Positions 8,062 through 17,298 are shown, numbered from the stretch's first letter. The stretch: DNA of 64,000 bases from DAMCZI01 sp032095175 (GCA_032095175.1 DAMCZI010000016.1:42895-106894), one strand, 5' to 3'. Numbers and translations: made by a program. Notes: a model not told the origin generated them from the sequence alone.

Positions 8062-10965
8062 TCACCTCATACCTGTATGTTTGCTTGTGGTATTTCTTTG
8101 ATTTTTATAAACTTCATAAGTAGCATTTAAATATGCATACCCAAATCTCCTGTCAGGTTCCAAATGAGCGCCCTCAGCCCATTCGTTCCATGCATTTATA
8201 AATACATATCTTTCATTAACAGGAAAGTGATTAATTGTATAATTTGTTAAATCCTCTAACCATTCTTTATATAATTCTGGTGTAGAACCATGGAATATAA
8301 AACTACTATTTGGTTTTCTTGAGGTATTATCCCAGGATGGAAAAGCAGTTTTAAATGTTTTATAATCACTTTCATTCAAATACTCCTTTTCCTCAATTAA
8401 TTGCTTATAATCGAAAAATTCACCAGAATAGTTTTTATTTAATGTTTTGAATCCATCAACTATAGCATTATAATTTATTGAACCATGTGGTGGAAATTCC
8501 ACTTCTGCATCTAATCCATATTCGTCTGGTGAAGTAAACTCAAAGGTTTTAGCACCAATAATAAATAATTCACCTAGTCCATTTTTCCTGCATATTTCTC
8601 TCCACATATTTACTGTACTTTTTACATTTGGTATTATATCTGCTCTATATATAATCAGCACAGGTTTATCTCCAACTTTAATATATCTATCATCATTGAA
8701 ATATTTTATGATATCATTAATAAATGCAGCATCATTTTCTGGAGAATGCTCTTGACTAATTAATATACTATTTTCTTCTCCATCCCATCTTCTAGTCCAA
8801 TTTTCATTTGCCCAGCATATACAATATGGAAAATCTATATTTCTATTTTGATATAGATTTTCCAATGGCTTCTCAAGTAATTTCTTTCCATTAAACCAAT
8901 AATAATAAAAACAGAATCCGTGTATTCCATAATTTTTTGCAATTTCTATCTGCTTTTTCATAGAAGAAATATCAGTTAAATTATAAAATCCCAAATCACT
9001 AGGGAGGTGAGGTTGATAATGTCCAGCATACATAGGCATTGCTCTTGTTACATTTGTCCACTCAGTAAAACCCTTTCCCCACCATTCATCGTTTTCTGGT
9101 ATAGAATGAAACTGAGGCAAATAAAAAGCTATATATTTAACATTATTTTCTTCTTTTTCAATTTTGTTTTTAACAAATTCCTTATAGCTGTCATCCTTAT
9201 AATTATAAAGCTTCATAATATAGTCTAAATAGTTACTTTCATCAAGCATGCTGTCTATAACTTCTTTATCTTTCTTTGATAAGTTTATATTATTGTAAGT
9301 ATTGCTAATTTTACAATGGCCTATTATCTTATTAATCATAAGGCTAAAATAATATCTAATAAAAACATCCTTAATTCTACATACTTCTCTATTATGTTTT
9401 AATAAACTGTTTAATGAGTCTAAATATTGTATGAGAACTCCATTTTGATAAACTATATTTAAAAGTTCTTGTGACTTAACAAATTCTAGAATACTGTTTT
9501 TAAATATATCTATAAGATTATAATAAGTTTTATCAAGTTTTTCAAAATGATTAACATTTTCTTTTTCTATTAATTTTTGTGAAAGCCAAACAGTTTCTAG
9601 TACTCCTTTATATTTGGTTAGAGCTCTTCTCTGATCCTGTGTTTCATGAATTCTATAATAACTAAGTGTATCTGATAAGTATATAATGCGCCCTTTTTCA
9701 GACATTCTTATCCATGTCACCATATCACTTATTACAGAGTAGTTTCTTCCTTCATAGCATCCAAATATTCCTTTTTCCAAATATTCCTTTTTAAATAAAG
9801 GCGTTGTTGTTTCACCTATATAGTTAGTCCTTGTTTGAATAAAAAGTTTTTTTAAATCATTTTCAGATATATAAGTGGGTTTATAAAATAATTTCTGTGT
9901 TTCATTAATAGAGTTAATCACATCTCCATTTTTATCTATTGCCTGCCTATGGGACGTAACAAGTGCAAGTGATGAATCCTGAATAAAATAGTTCATCATA
10001 ACTTTTAATTTATCCCTATTGTAAATATCATCATCCATCAAAAAACAGATGTATTCACTCTTTGCCAAATTAACAGCTTTATTAAAATTATCAATAACAT
10101 CCAATTCTTTTTCATTCTTATAATATCTTATTAATGGACTTTTAAGATAATCTTTCACAACATCTCTTACACTGTTGTTTGTACTATTATCACATATAAC
10201 AATTTCGATATTTTTATAGCTTTGATTTAATGCACTTTCAAGAGCTATTTTAAAATATTCAGGTCTGTTGTAGGCAGTTATCATTATTGAAACTAATGGA
10301 AATATAAATTCAGAATACTCATTTATAAAAATATCCTGATATTTTTTATAGTCATCAACTATTCTAACAGTTCCACAGTCATGAATACACCAGGGCTTCT
10401 CCTGTGGAGGCACGACAACCTTGTATTTGTTTTTCAAAAACTCAACACTTTGAGAAACATCATAAAAGTGCCAGCCATCAAATATATCCTCTCTCCATTT
10501 TATATCATATTGGGTAATCATCATAAAGCCATCAATTGCTTGAACATCTTCAATATTTTCATCTACATTTTCAAATTTAAGAATATTCATTTTCCCTCTA
10601 TGGCTTTCATATACTTGACCACAGCATTCCTTTGCCTCCCACCAGCAGCCGCTTGTGGGAATAATACTTGATCCTGTCATCCCTATCATGCCAATATCTG
10701 AGTTTGAATCAAAAACACCAATGAAATCATTAATAAAATTTCTGTTAATTATAAATACATCCTGATGTAAATACACCTTATACTTTGCATCAGTCTTTGT
10801 TAATGCTTCATTATATCCTGATGTAATACTACTGGCATTTCTAATAGCAAGAGTTTCCACTTTTATCCCTGCTGGAACATTTAAAGATTTTATATACAAC
10901 ATAGCTTCTTTATACATAGCTTCATCATTAACACAAGTAATAAAACATATTTTATTAGAATCCAT
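8062..10965 (-). CDS. Multi-domain glycosyltransferase: GT-like + GT2 + WbsX-type domain
   Basis: A 967-residue fusion. Residues 1-222 are paralogous to the first domain of the 3410-6676 protein (KYKVYLHQDVFI, AIDGFMMITQYD, CIHDC). About 223-470 is a GT2 domain (VSIMITAYNRPEYF; DDD near 320). About 620-955 is a WbsX/GH99-like domain, recognised by YIAFYLPQFH, GKGFTEWTNV, CWANENWTRRW and FINAWNEWAEGAHLEPD. WbsX domains are common in O-antigen and S-layer glycan loci and are thought to act in polysaccharide synthesis. A GGAG Shine-Dalgarno supports the ATG at 10965. The stop lies 4 bases before the next start. Confidence 0.8.
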   Translation of the reverse strand: MDSNKICFITCVNDEAMYKEAMLYIKSLNVPAGIKVETLAIRNASSITSGYNEALTKTDAKYKVYLHQDVFIINRNFINDFIGVFDSNSDIGMIGMTGSSIIPTSGCWWEAKECCGQVYESHRGKMNILKFENVDENIEDVQAIDGFMMITQYDIKWREDIFDGWHFYDVSQSVEFLKNKYKVVVPPQEKPWCIHDCGTVRIVDDYKKYQDIFINEYSEFIFPLVSIMITAYNRPEYFKIALESALNQSYKNIEIVICDNSTNNSVRDVVKDYLKSPLIRYYKNEKELDVIDNFNKAVNLAKSEYICFLMDDDIYNRDKLKVMMNYFIQDSSLALVTSHRQAIDKNGDVINSINETQKLFYKPTYISENDLKKLFIQTRTNYIGETTTPLFKKEYLEKGIFGCYEGRNYSVISDMVTWIRMSEKGRIIYLSDTLSYYRIHETQDQRRALTKYKGVLETVWLSQKLIEKENVNHFEKLDKTYYNLIDIFKNSILEFVKSQELLNIVYQNGVLIQYLDSLNSLLKHNREVCRIKDVFIRYYFSLMINKIIGHCKISNTYNNINLSKKDKEVIDSMLDESNYLDYIMKLYNYKDDSYKEFVKNKIEKEENNVKYIAFYLPQFHSIPENDEWWGKGFTEWTNVTRAMPMYAGHYQPHLPSDLGFYNLTDISSMKKQIEIAKNYGIHGFCFYYYWFNGKKLLEKPLENLYQNRNIDFPYCICWANENWTRRWDGEENSILISQEHSPENDAAFINDIIKYFNDDRYIKVGDKPVLIIYRADIIPNVKSTVNMWREICRKNGLGELFIIGAKTFEFTSPDEYGLDAEVEFPPHGSINYNAIVDGFKTLNKNYSGEFFDYKQLIEEKEYLNESDYKTFKTAFPSWDNTSRKPNSSFIFHGSTPELYKEWLEDLTNYTINHFPVNERYVFINAWNEWAEGAHLEPDRRFGYAYLNATYEVYKNQRNTTSKHTGMR

Positions 10966-10982
10966 AGCTATTCTCCTTTAAT

Positions 10983-12764
10983 TTAAGCTCTATCTACATA
11001 AGCAATAAGTTCAAGTATTTCATTATCCTTAGTATTCAATCTGTTTAAATATTCTAACGCGAGCTTTTTTTCTCCCATTTCATTCAGCACAAAACCTATA
11101 TTATAAATGGTATCTCTATGTTGATTATTAATCTCATAGGATGCTTGTAAAAATGGAATTACACAGTCATATATCCCCTGGTTGAAACAATTTACTGCAA
11201 TATTATTTAAAATTTCATTTTTTTCAATTATTGAATTATCTATTACTGCTATTAATTCCTCTGGTGTCACCTCATTATTAGAAAGCATTTTAAGTATTTC
11301 TTTTTCATTATCTTCTTTATCTATATCATTCTCTATTCTTCTTAATACAAATTTTATTTTTCTTATATACTCATCAATTTTGTGATTTTCCATATCAATA
11401 TCACCATCCTGAGTTTTTTTTGCTGTTATTATAAAATACTTTGTTCTCAATAAATTCTCATATTCCTTACCAGTTCTTTTGATAATTATATTTACTATTT
11501 GTGTTGATTCATTGTCCATATCCTCGGTTACATTTATTATCTCTATATTAGAAAAGCCATTATTCTCAAGACATTTTATTATACTTGTATCGTTATGTAC
11601 ACTAATGTTTATTTGTTTTTTTAATTCTTCATCTTTTAATGTAAGCTTTTCTTTACTATTTATAAAGTAATTTAAATTTGTTGAATTGAGTATAGTAACA
11701 ATTACCCTTCCTTCCACAGCAATGCTGTATTTTATCTTATTCAATAAATCATTAATATCATTTGCTTGATTTAAAAGTTCTGGAATTAGTATATAGTCAA
11801 AATAATTCTTGTAATCTTCTAAGTTCAATGTATTGATATCCTGTACCATTGTTTTGGCAAAACCTTCAGATTCTCTTAAAGCATGTTTGTTAATATCAAC
11901 TCCATATAAAGAAGAATTTTTGTACATATTTTTAATTAATAGTAAATTTGCTCCGCATCCACAGCCAATTTCCAGTAATTTAAATGTACTTTCTTTTTCT
12001 TCAACTATAAGTTCTAATACATCTCTATATATTGACATGTTTTCCCCTGATGTAAACCCCCACTTTTCTTTAAACTTTCTTTCATTCTCAGTAAGAATTT
12101 TTCCATACATAGAGTTACTTTTAAAGGATGTACCCCCATAGTGATGAATAAATGTATCCTTACACAGCATTAATTTATACCCACAATTTCTTATTCGTAC
12201 ACAATAATCGTCATCTTCAAAATTTCCTGGAGTAAATATTTCATCAAGGTACCCAACATTTTCAAAAACTTCTCTTTTAAGCAAAAGACAAAAACCAATT
12301 AATTTTAGTCGTTCTTCCCATTTAGAAGAATTAGATATATTGTATTTTTTCGAGAATTCTATCATTTCATCAATATTGTTATAACTAACCTCTATACTCT
12401 GATAGTATGCAGCACTATTTGTAACAGGCCCAACAGCTCCAATATCTTTATTACTATAAAGGCATTTTTTCAAATTACTGAGCCAAGATGGGGTTACTAT
12501 TATATCATTATTGAGAAGCAATATATCCTCACCTTTAGAGATTTTCATTCCTTGGTTGCATCCCTTTGGAAAGCCAACATTATCTAAATTAATAATTTTT
12601 ACTATGTCCTCTTGTAACATTAACCATTCAACTGTACCATCAGTTGATTTGTTATCAACAACTATTAACTCATATTCTTCAGATTTAGTATATTGTCTTA
12701 TACTTTCAATACATTTTATGGTATAATCCAATTTATTAAATGTAAGTATAATTATACTTGTCAT
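10983..12764 (-). CDS. GT2 glycosyltransferase - SAM methyltransferase - shared TPR-like tail
   Basis: A 593-residue fusion. Residues 1-225 are a rhamnosyltransferase-like GT2 (TSIIILTFNKLDYT, LLNNDI as the D-x-D-like site, GNFEDDDYC). About 262-370 is a class I methyltransferase (LLEIGCGCGANLLLI, LYGVDI). About 460-590 is a helical tail with R-R-I-E-N-D-I-D and DTIYNIGF, matching the tail of the 6669-8057 protein and the stand-alone protein at 16873-17298. The methyltransferase part also resembles that of 6669-8057, so a methyltransferase-tail unit seems to have been duplicated and joined to different partners. A sigma-D-like promoter lies just upstream (12803-12829). Confidence 0.8.
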   Translation of the reverse strand: MTSIIILTFNKLDYTIKCIESIRQYTKSEEYELIVVDNKSTDGTVEWLMLQEDIVKIINLDNVGFPKGCNQGMKISKGEDILLLNNDIIVTPSWLSNLKKCLYSNKDIGAVGPVTNSAAYYQSIEVSYNNIDEMIEFSKKYNISNSSKWEERLKLIGFCLLLKREVFENVGYLDEIFTPGNFEDDDYCVRIRNCGYKLMLCKDTFIHHYGGTSFKSNSMYGKILTENERKFKEKWGFTSGENMSIYRDVLELIVEEKESTFKLLEIGCGCGANLLLIKNMYKNSSLYGVDINKHALRESEGFAKTMVQDINTLNLEDYKNYFDYILIPELLNQANDINDLLNKIKYSIAVEGRVIVTILNSTNLNYFINSKEKLTLKDEELKKQINISVHNDTSIIKCLENNGFSNIEIINVTEDMDNESTQIVNIIIKRTGKEYENLLRTKYFIITAKKTQDGDIDMENHKIDEYIRKIKFVLRRIENDIDKEDNEKEILKMLSNNEVTPEELIAVIDNSIIEKNEILNNIAVNCFNQGIYDCVIPFLQASYEINNQHRDTIYNIGFVLNEMGEKKLALEYLNRLNTKDNEILELIAYVDRA

Positions 12765-12802
12765 TGTTTAAAATTCTCCTTATTTTATTATAGATATTTA
12801 TA

Positions 12803-12829
12803 TTATCGTATAAAAAAACAACATCTTAA
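12803..12829 (-). promoter_or_regulatory. Candidate sigma-D (SigD/FliA-type) promoter
   Basis: On the minus strand, TTAA at 12829-12826, a 15-base spacer and TACGATAA at 12810-12803 match the TAAA-N15-NCGATAA pattern with one -35 mismatch. The site is about 40 bp upstream of the 12764 start and partly overlaps the preceding terminator. It would give the distal glycosylation genes their own flagellar-class promoter. Confidence 0.5.
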
Positions 12830-12871
12830 TAATTAGAACCCATGCTTTATAAAACAAGGGTTCTAATTATT
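12828..12871 (-). terminator. Intrinsic terminator after the SunS-like glycosyltransferase gene
   Basis: AATAATTAGAACCC at 12828-12841 pairs perfectly with 12858-12871 (14 bp, 16-nt loop). The stem overlaps the stop codon at 12863-12865. A run of seven T follows on the minus strand, after a short gap. It probably separates the neu-type operon from the distal glycosyltransferases. Confidence 0.65.
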
Positions 12872-13921
12872 ATTGTATTTTTTTATTCTTTCCACTGCAA
12901 GTTTATAATTGCCACACTTTTTATAAAACTCAATTGCTTCATTTTTAAAGCCAAGGCATTCATATATAACTCCTATATTATAATATGGCAAGTATGATGT
13001 TATTCCCTCGATTCTCCCTTCTTTACTCTGTGTACATTTTAAATAGCTTTCAACAGCCTTAGAAAATTGAACATTATTCATATATATAAGTCCCATTAAA
13101 AAATTGAAATCGGGAAGCTTATAATAATATTTACTATATTTATTCAAAATCAATGCATCTGAAAAGCGATTTAAATTAATTAAAGAATAGCCATAACTTT
13201 CAATTAAGTCTTCCACATATTCAAGTCTATAATCAAATTTATAATTTAGTGCACTCTCAAAGCACTTACATGAACTTTTATAATCCTTTGCCATATAATA
13301 TGCTTTCCCTAATTGATAATATAGATAAGGATCATAAGAATTTTCTTCTATAGCCTTTTTTAATAGGCTTATATTTCTCTCAAGCTTATTGGTCTTTACT
13401 ATAACTTCCCTTGTATATCCATAATGTTCAGCAACTATCTCTATATTTTTAGTTGAATATTCTTTACTCTTTATAGATGTAACCTGTTCGTGTATTATTC
13501 CAGTATATTCATAAAAATTTCTATTGAATAATCTATTAACTCTTTCAATATACCTTTTTTCACCTGATGTATCCTCAAAAGGATTTATTCTTTTAATTCT
13601 TCCTACAATTTCTTCATTCCTCTTATCACTTATAAATTCAACAATTTCATTTTTATTATATTGAAGAATATTCTCATCTGCATCTAGTACAAGAATCCAG
13701 TCATTGTTTGCTTTTTCTATAGAAAAATTTCTTGCCTTTGAAAAGTCATCACACCATTTAAAATCATAAATCTTATCTGTATATTTTGATGCAATTATTT
13801 TTGTTTCATCTATTGAGCCTGTATCTATAATAATAATTTCATCAACATAATTAGAAGCTGTTTTAAGACATTTATCTAAAGTAATAGCCTCATTTTTTAC
13901 AATCATACAAAGACTTATCAT
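12863..13921 (-). CDS. SunS-like GT2 glycosyltransferase with TPR repeats
   Basis: A 352-residue protein. Residues 1-170 form a GT2 domain of the type seen in SunS and related peptide or protein glycosyltransferases: CMIVKNEAITLDKCL, IIIDTGSIDETKIIA, FDFSKARNFSIEKA-like region, and LVLDADE as the D-x-D metal site. Residues about 190-350 contain TPR-like repeats (PYLYYQLGKAYYMAKDYKSSCKC; YNIGVIYECLGFKNEAIEFYKKC). The start has AAGGAG upstream. TPR-linked GT2 proteins often modify polypeptides, so direct transfer onto flagellin or a partner is plausible but not shown. Confidence 0.8.
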   Translation of the reverse strand: MISLCMIVKNEAITLDKCLKTASNYVDEIIIIDTGSIDETKIIASKYTDKIYDFKWCDDFSKARNFSIEKANNDWILVLDADENILQYNKNEIVEFISDKRNEEIVGRIKRINPFEDTSGEKRYIERVNRLFNRNFYEYTGIIHEQVTSIKSKEYSTKNIEIVAEHYGYTREVIVKTNKLERNISLLKKAIEENSYDPYLYYQLGKAYYMAKDYKSSCKCFESALNYKFDYRLEYVEDLIESYGYSLINLNRFSDALILNKYSKYYYKLPDFNFLMGLIYMNNVQFSKAVESYLKCTQSKEGRIEGITSYLPYYNIGVIYECLGFKNEAIEFYKKCGNYKLAVERIKKYNNN

Positions 13922-13942
13922 ATAAGTATTCTCCTTTATAAT

Positions 13943-14647
13943 TTACACTTCTTTTTCTCTTGCCAATAGCAATTTAAACACCTCTATATCAATTTCTTCA
14001 TCAATATCTAAATCATAATCCCTTTCCATTATATAAGCTATCTTATTATCATTTAAACTTGTATTCTTATTTAAATTATTGTTAATTCTATTTATATATA
14101 TAGCTCCATTAACTTTATAATATTTAGGAAAATCTTGTCTTCTAATTGTGCTGTTAATATTTAATAGATTTTTTAAAGAACCATCTTCATTAATAGTTCT
14201 TATTAATACCGGACTTTCTTTAACCATAGAAACACTTACTAGGCTTTCCTCATTTTTATCTACTATTTTCTCAATTGCTTCATCAATATGCCATCCTTTT
14301 CTCAATGGTTGAGTTGGCTGCAGTAAAACTAAATAATCATATTTATCTGACATATTTTCCATCTCTCTTAATACATGCATTAACACATCAATTGTTTTAG
14401 ATCCATCCCCTGCTAGTTCTCTAGGTCTTAATGAAGGTACTTCTGCACCACATTGTACAGCCACTTTTGCAATTTCTTCATCATCTGTTGAAACGATAAT
14501 TCTATCTAATAATTTAGCATTTTTTGCTTCATCAACAGTATATTGTAAAAGAGGTCTGCCATTTATGTTCTTAATATTTTTTCTTGGTATACCTTTACTC
14601 CCACCTCTTGCAGGAATAACTGCCAAAAAACGTTTTCCTTTATACAT
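13943..14647 (-). CDS. CMP-nonulosonic acid synthetase (acylneuraminate cytidylyltransferase family)
   Basis: A 234-residue nucleotidyltransferase. The N-terminal LAVIPARGGSKGIPRKNIK is the CTP-binding signature of the NeuA/LegF/PseF family. DRIIVSTDDEEIAKVA, LLQPTQPLR and the C-terminal YDLDIDEEID are also diagnostic. It activates a nine-carbon sialic-type acid as its CMP-sugar. The short length is that of the legionaminate/pseudaminate branch, without the esterase extension of some NeuA. GGAG lies 7 bases before the ATG at 14647. It sits directly after neuC-like and neuB-like genes, so the three form one operon. Confidence 0.85.
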   Translation of the reverse strand: MYKGKRFLAVIPARGGSKGIPRKNIKNINGRPLLQYTVDEAKNAKLLDRIIVSTDDEEIAKVAVQCGAEVPSLRPRELAGDGSKTIDVLMHVLREMENMSDKYDYLVLLQPTQPLRKGWHIDEAIEKIVDKNEESLVSVSMVKESPVLIRTINEDGSLKNLLNINSTIRRQDFPKYYKVNGAIYINRINNNLNKNTSLNDNKIAYIMERDYDLDIDEEIDIEVFKLLLAREKEV

Positions 14648-14658
14648 AACATTTCTCC

Positions 14659-15792
14659 TTAATAATCTACATCATAAAAATATTTTTGTATCTCTAATTC
14701 CCAGACTTCTTTTTTTTCTAATATTTCAATAAATTTTCTGTCGCTTTGTCCATCACCAAATAACTGAAGAATATTATTACTTACTTCTGGTATATTATCA
14801 ATTGCTTTTAGTATTTCCACTTTATTCTCTTCTGTTGTTATTATGCTTTTTTGTTTTTTTATATCATATCTTCCCTTTTGCCTATTACCAATATCAATAG
14901 ATGGTACCCCATATACTCCGGCTTCTCTTATCCCCGAACTAGAATTTCCTATTATAAAATCACTATATTTCATTAGTGTAAGAAAATATTCAAATCTTAT
15001 AGAAGGAAATAGTTTAAACCTCGTATTATTCTCTAATCTTTTATATTCATTTAGTATTATGTCACTACCAGAATCATTATTAGGATAGATTATTATATAA
15101 TTTCTTTTTGACTCAATCAAGGCATCAACAAATTCTTTTACATTGTTATTTAAGTTTTTAACTTCCGTAGTAACAGGGTGGTATATACCAATTGAATAAT
15201 TATTATACTCTATGTCATATCTTTCTTTAGCTTTACTTATATCTGGAAGTTTTTTTGATATCATAATGTCTATATCTGGAGAACCAATTACAAACACTCT
15301 TTCTTGTTTTTCTCCTAATTGTACTACTCTTTTTTTTGCTTCCTCATTACTTACCATATGTATATGAGAAAACTTTGTTATTGCATGTCTAATTGACTCA
15401 TCAATTGTACCGGATACTTCTCCACCTTCAATATGAACAACTCTAATATTGTTAAACGCTCCAACTATTGCACCAGCTAATGCTTCAAGTCTATCTCCGT
15501 GTACAATAATCATATCAGGCTTAAGTTCGTTAACATAATTACTTAAACCCAAAATTGTGTTATTTAAACATATATCCATATGTGTGTTTATTTGTTGATT
15601 AATGAATTGGTATATATTTTTAAAGCCATCCTTTTGTACCTCTTTCCATGTTGAGCCATATCTTGCAAGCATATGCATTCCTGTAACAAATATATATAAT
15701 TCAAAGCTTTTGCTTTTTTCAACCTGCCTCATCAATGATTTCATTTTTCCATAATCAGCTCTTGTTCCAGTCAGAAAAAGTATTTTCTTCAT
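14659..15792 (-). CDS. neuC: UDP-N-acetylglucosamine 2-epimerase (hydrolysing), NeuC/LegG type
   Basis: A 377-residue GT-B-fold hydrolysing epimerase. It contains LFLTGTRADYGKM, IVHGDRLEALAGAI, VVHIEGGEVSGTIDESIRHAITK (the conserved catalytic stretch) and GNSSSGIREA for the nucleotide phosphates. These enzymes release the free 2-epimerised amino sugar that the synthase condenses with phosphoenolpyruvate. Sequence alone does not separate NeuC (UDP-GlcNAc) from LegG (N,N-diacetylbacillosamine nucleotide) substrates, so the symbol marks the family. The gene lies 17 bases after the synthase gene with an AGGAG Shine-Dalgarno. Confidence 0.85.
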   Translation of the reverse strand: MKKILFLTGTRADYGKMKSLMRQVEKSKSFELYIFVTGMHMLARYGSTWKEVQKDGFKNIYQFINQQINTHMDICLNNTILGLSNYVNELKPDMIIVHGDRLEALAGAIVGAFNNIRVVHIEGGEVSGTIDESIRHAITKFSHIHMVSNEEAKKRVVQLGEKQERVFVIGSPDIDIMISKKLPDISKAKERYDIEYNNYSIGIYHPVTTEVKNLNNNVKEFVDALIESKRNYIIIYPNNDSGSDIILNEYKRLENNTRFKLFPSIRFEYFLTLMKYSDFIIGNSSSGIREAGVYGVPSIDIGNRQKGRYDIKKQKSIITTEENKVEILKAIDNIPEVSNNILQLFGDGQSDRKFIEILEKKEVWELEIQKYFYDVDY

Positions 15793-15809
15793 TGCTTTTC
15801 TCCTGCCTT

Positions 15810-16853
15810 TTATTTTACATCATCCCATTTTAGATGCATATCTTTTTTAATATTTACCTTTGAAGTTTTTCCTAACAATAATGAATAATTTTCCGCACTA
15901 ATCTGTCCAATCCCTGGTCTCTTAACCCAGATATTTGCTTCTGAAAATTTTTCTCCTTCCTGTATATCTTTTATTGCCACTACAGTTGCAAAAGCAAAAT
16001 CCGATGTAACTTTTTCTTCTTTAGCAGCCCCTTTATTTCCACCTCTCATTTTTGCAATTTCACTTGAACCCAATATCAATTGATTTAATTCACTTGGATC
16101 CATTGAACAAATAATATCAGGACCTGTCCTCTTTTTAGAATCAGTAAAATGTCTTTCCAATATGGCTGCTCCAAGCGCTGAGGCAGCCAAACACGCATTA
16201 TTGTTAATAGTATGATCTGATAATCCTATTACAGCATTAGGAAACTCACGTTTTAAATCAAGCATACCTCCTAGTCTAACAAGCTCTGGTGGGGTAGGAT
16301 ATAGATTTGTACAGTGCAGCAGTGCATAATTAATTTTATGTCTTTCCAGTATCGCTACAGTTTTTCCAATGCTTTCAATACTGTTCATCCCTGTTGAAAC
16401 AATCATCGGTTTACCAAATGAAGCGATGTGCTCAACTAAAGGATAATTATTGCACTCACCTGAACCAATTTTATATGCCAATACACCCATTTTTTCTAAT
16501 CTATTTGCTGCAGCCCTTGAAAATGGAGTACTAAGAAAAATCATTCCTTTAGTTTCAACATATTTTTTTAACTTTTTTTCATCCTCTTCATTTAGAGCGC
16601 ATCTTGCCATAATATCATAAATTGAAACATCCGCATTTCCTGGAATTACCTTTTTGGCTTCTTGACTCATTTCATCATCAACTACATGAGTCTGATGCTT
16701 TATAATCTCTGCTCCAGCTTCATATGCTGCATCTACCATTTCTTTTGCAGCCTTCAAACTTCCTTCATGATTTATTCCTATTTCAGCTATAACAAGAGGT
16801 TTATAATCCTCACCAATGATTCTATTACCAATTTTAATCGATGGTTTTACCAT
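15810..16853 (-). CDS. neuB: N-acetylneuraminate/legionaminate synthase (NeuB family)
   Basis: A 347-residue PEP-condensing synthase. Residues 1-270 form the TIM barrel (PLVIAEIGINHEGSL, AGAEIIKHQTH, MIFLSTPFSRAAAN, YKIGSGECNN, LSDHT, LERHFTD). Residues about 285-347 form a SAF antifreeze-like domain (FATVVAIKDIQEGEKFSEANIWVKRPG). This domain order is diagnostic for NeuB/LegI/PseI. It condenses a 2-epimerised amino sugar with phosphoenolpyruvate into a nine-carbon acid. The start has GAGGAG five to six bases upstream. Confidence 0.88.
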   Translation of the reverse strand: MVKPSIKIGNRIIGEDYKPLVIAEIGINHEGSLKAAKEMVDAAYEAGAEIIKHQTHVVDDEMSQEAKKVIPGNADVSIYDIMARCALNEEDEKKLKKYVETKGMIFLSTPFSRAAANRLEKMGVLAYKIGSGECNNYPLVEHIASFGKPMIVSTGMNSIESIGKTVAILERHKINYALLHCTNLYPTPPELVRLGGMLDLKREFPNAVIGLSDHTINNNACLAASALGAAILERHFTDSKKRTGPDIICSMDPSELNQLILGSSEIAKMRGGNKGAAKEEKVTSDFAFATVVAIKDIQEGEKFSEANIWVKRPGIGQISAENYSLLLGKTSKVNIKKDMHLKWDDVK

Positions 16854-16872
16854 TTTACTCCTCCTCTATCTT

Positions 16873-17298
16873 TTAATACATAGCTTGCATTTTACTTTGA
16901 ACTTCATTTATTAACTTAATAACATTTGCATCTTTGGGCTCAATTTTATTTAAAAACTCTAATGCAAGTTGAGTCTCATTCATACAATATAAAAAATAAC
17001 CCAGATTATATAATGTATCACTATTATTAGGATTTATCATATATGCAGAATTAAGCAGTAAGAGTGTATCCTCATATTCTTCTAATTTATAAAAAAATAC
17101 TGCTAATTGGTTGAGAAGATCTTGCTTTTTATCAAATTCTCTGTTAATAATAGCAATAATGGTATCAATATTTTTATTATATCCTTTATAAATAATTCGC
17201 AGCAGATTAAGATTATAATCTTTATTAATATCCTCTTCTATTTTTTTCAACAAAATTCCAATATTATTTTCAAACTGAAATTCATTTATCATTAACAT
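16873..17298 (-). CDS. Stand-alone TPR-like protein (same module as methyltransferase tails)
   Basis: A 141-residue all-helical protein. The pattern KKIEEDIN, then QDLLNQLAVFFY, AYMINPNNSDTLYNLGYFLY and LALEFLNKIEP matches the C-terminal tails of the proteins at 6669-8057 (RRVENSID, DTVYNISF) and 10983-12764 (RRIENDID, DTIYNIGF, ALEYLN). It has two or three TPR-like repeats and no catalytic motif. Located between the maf-like gene and neuB in one operon, it may be a scaffold or adaptor for the glycosylation enzymes (inference). The start at 17298 could instead be the Met two codons later. Confidence 0.65.
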   Translation of the reverse strand: MLMINEFQFENNIGILLKKIEEDINKDYNLNLLRIIYKGYNKNIDTIIAIINREFDKKQDLLNQLAVFFYKLEEYEDTLLLLNSAYMINPNNSDTLYNLGYFLYCMNETQLALEFLNKIEPKDANVIKLINEVQSKMQAMY

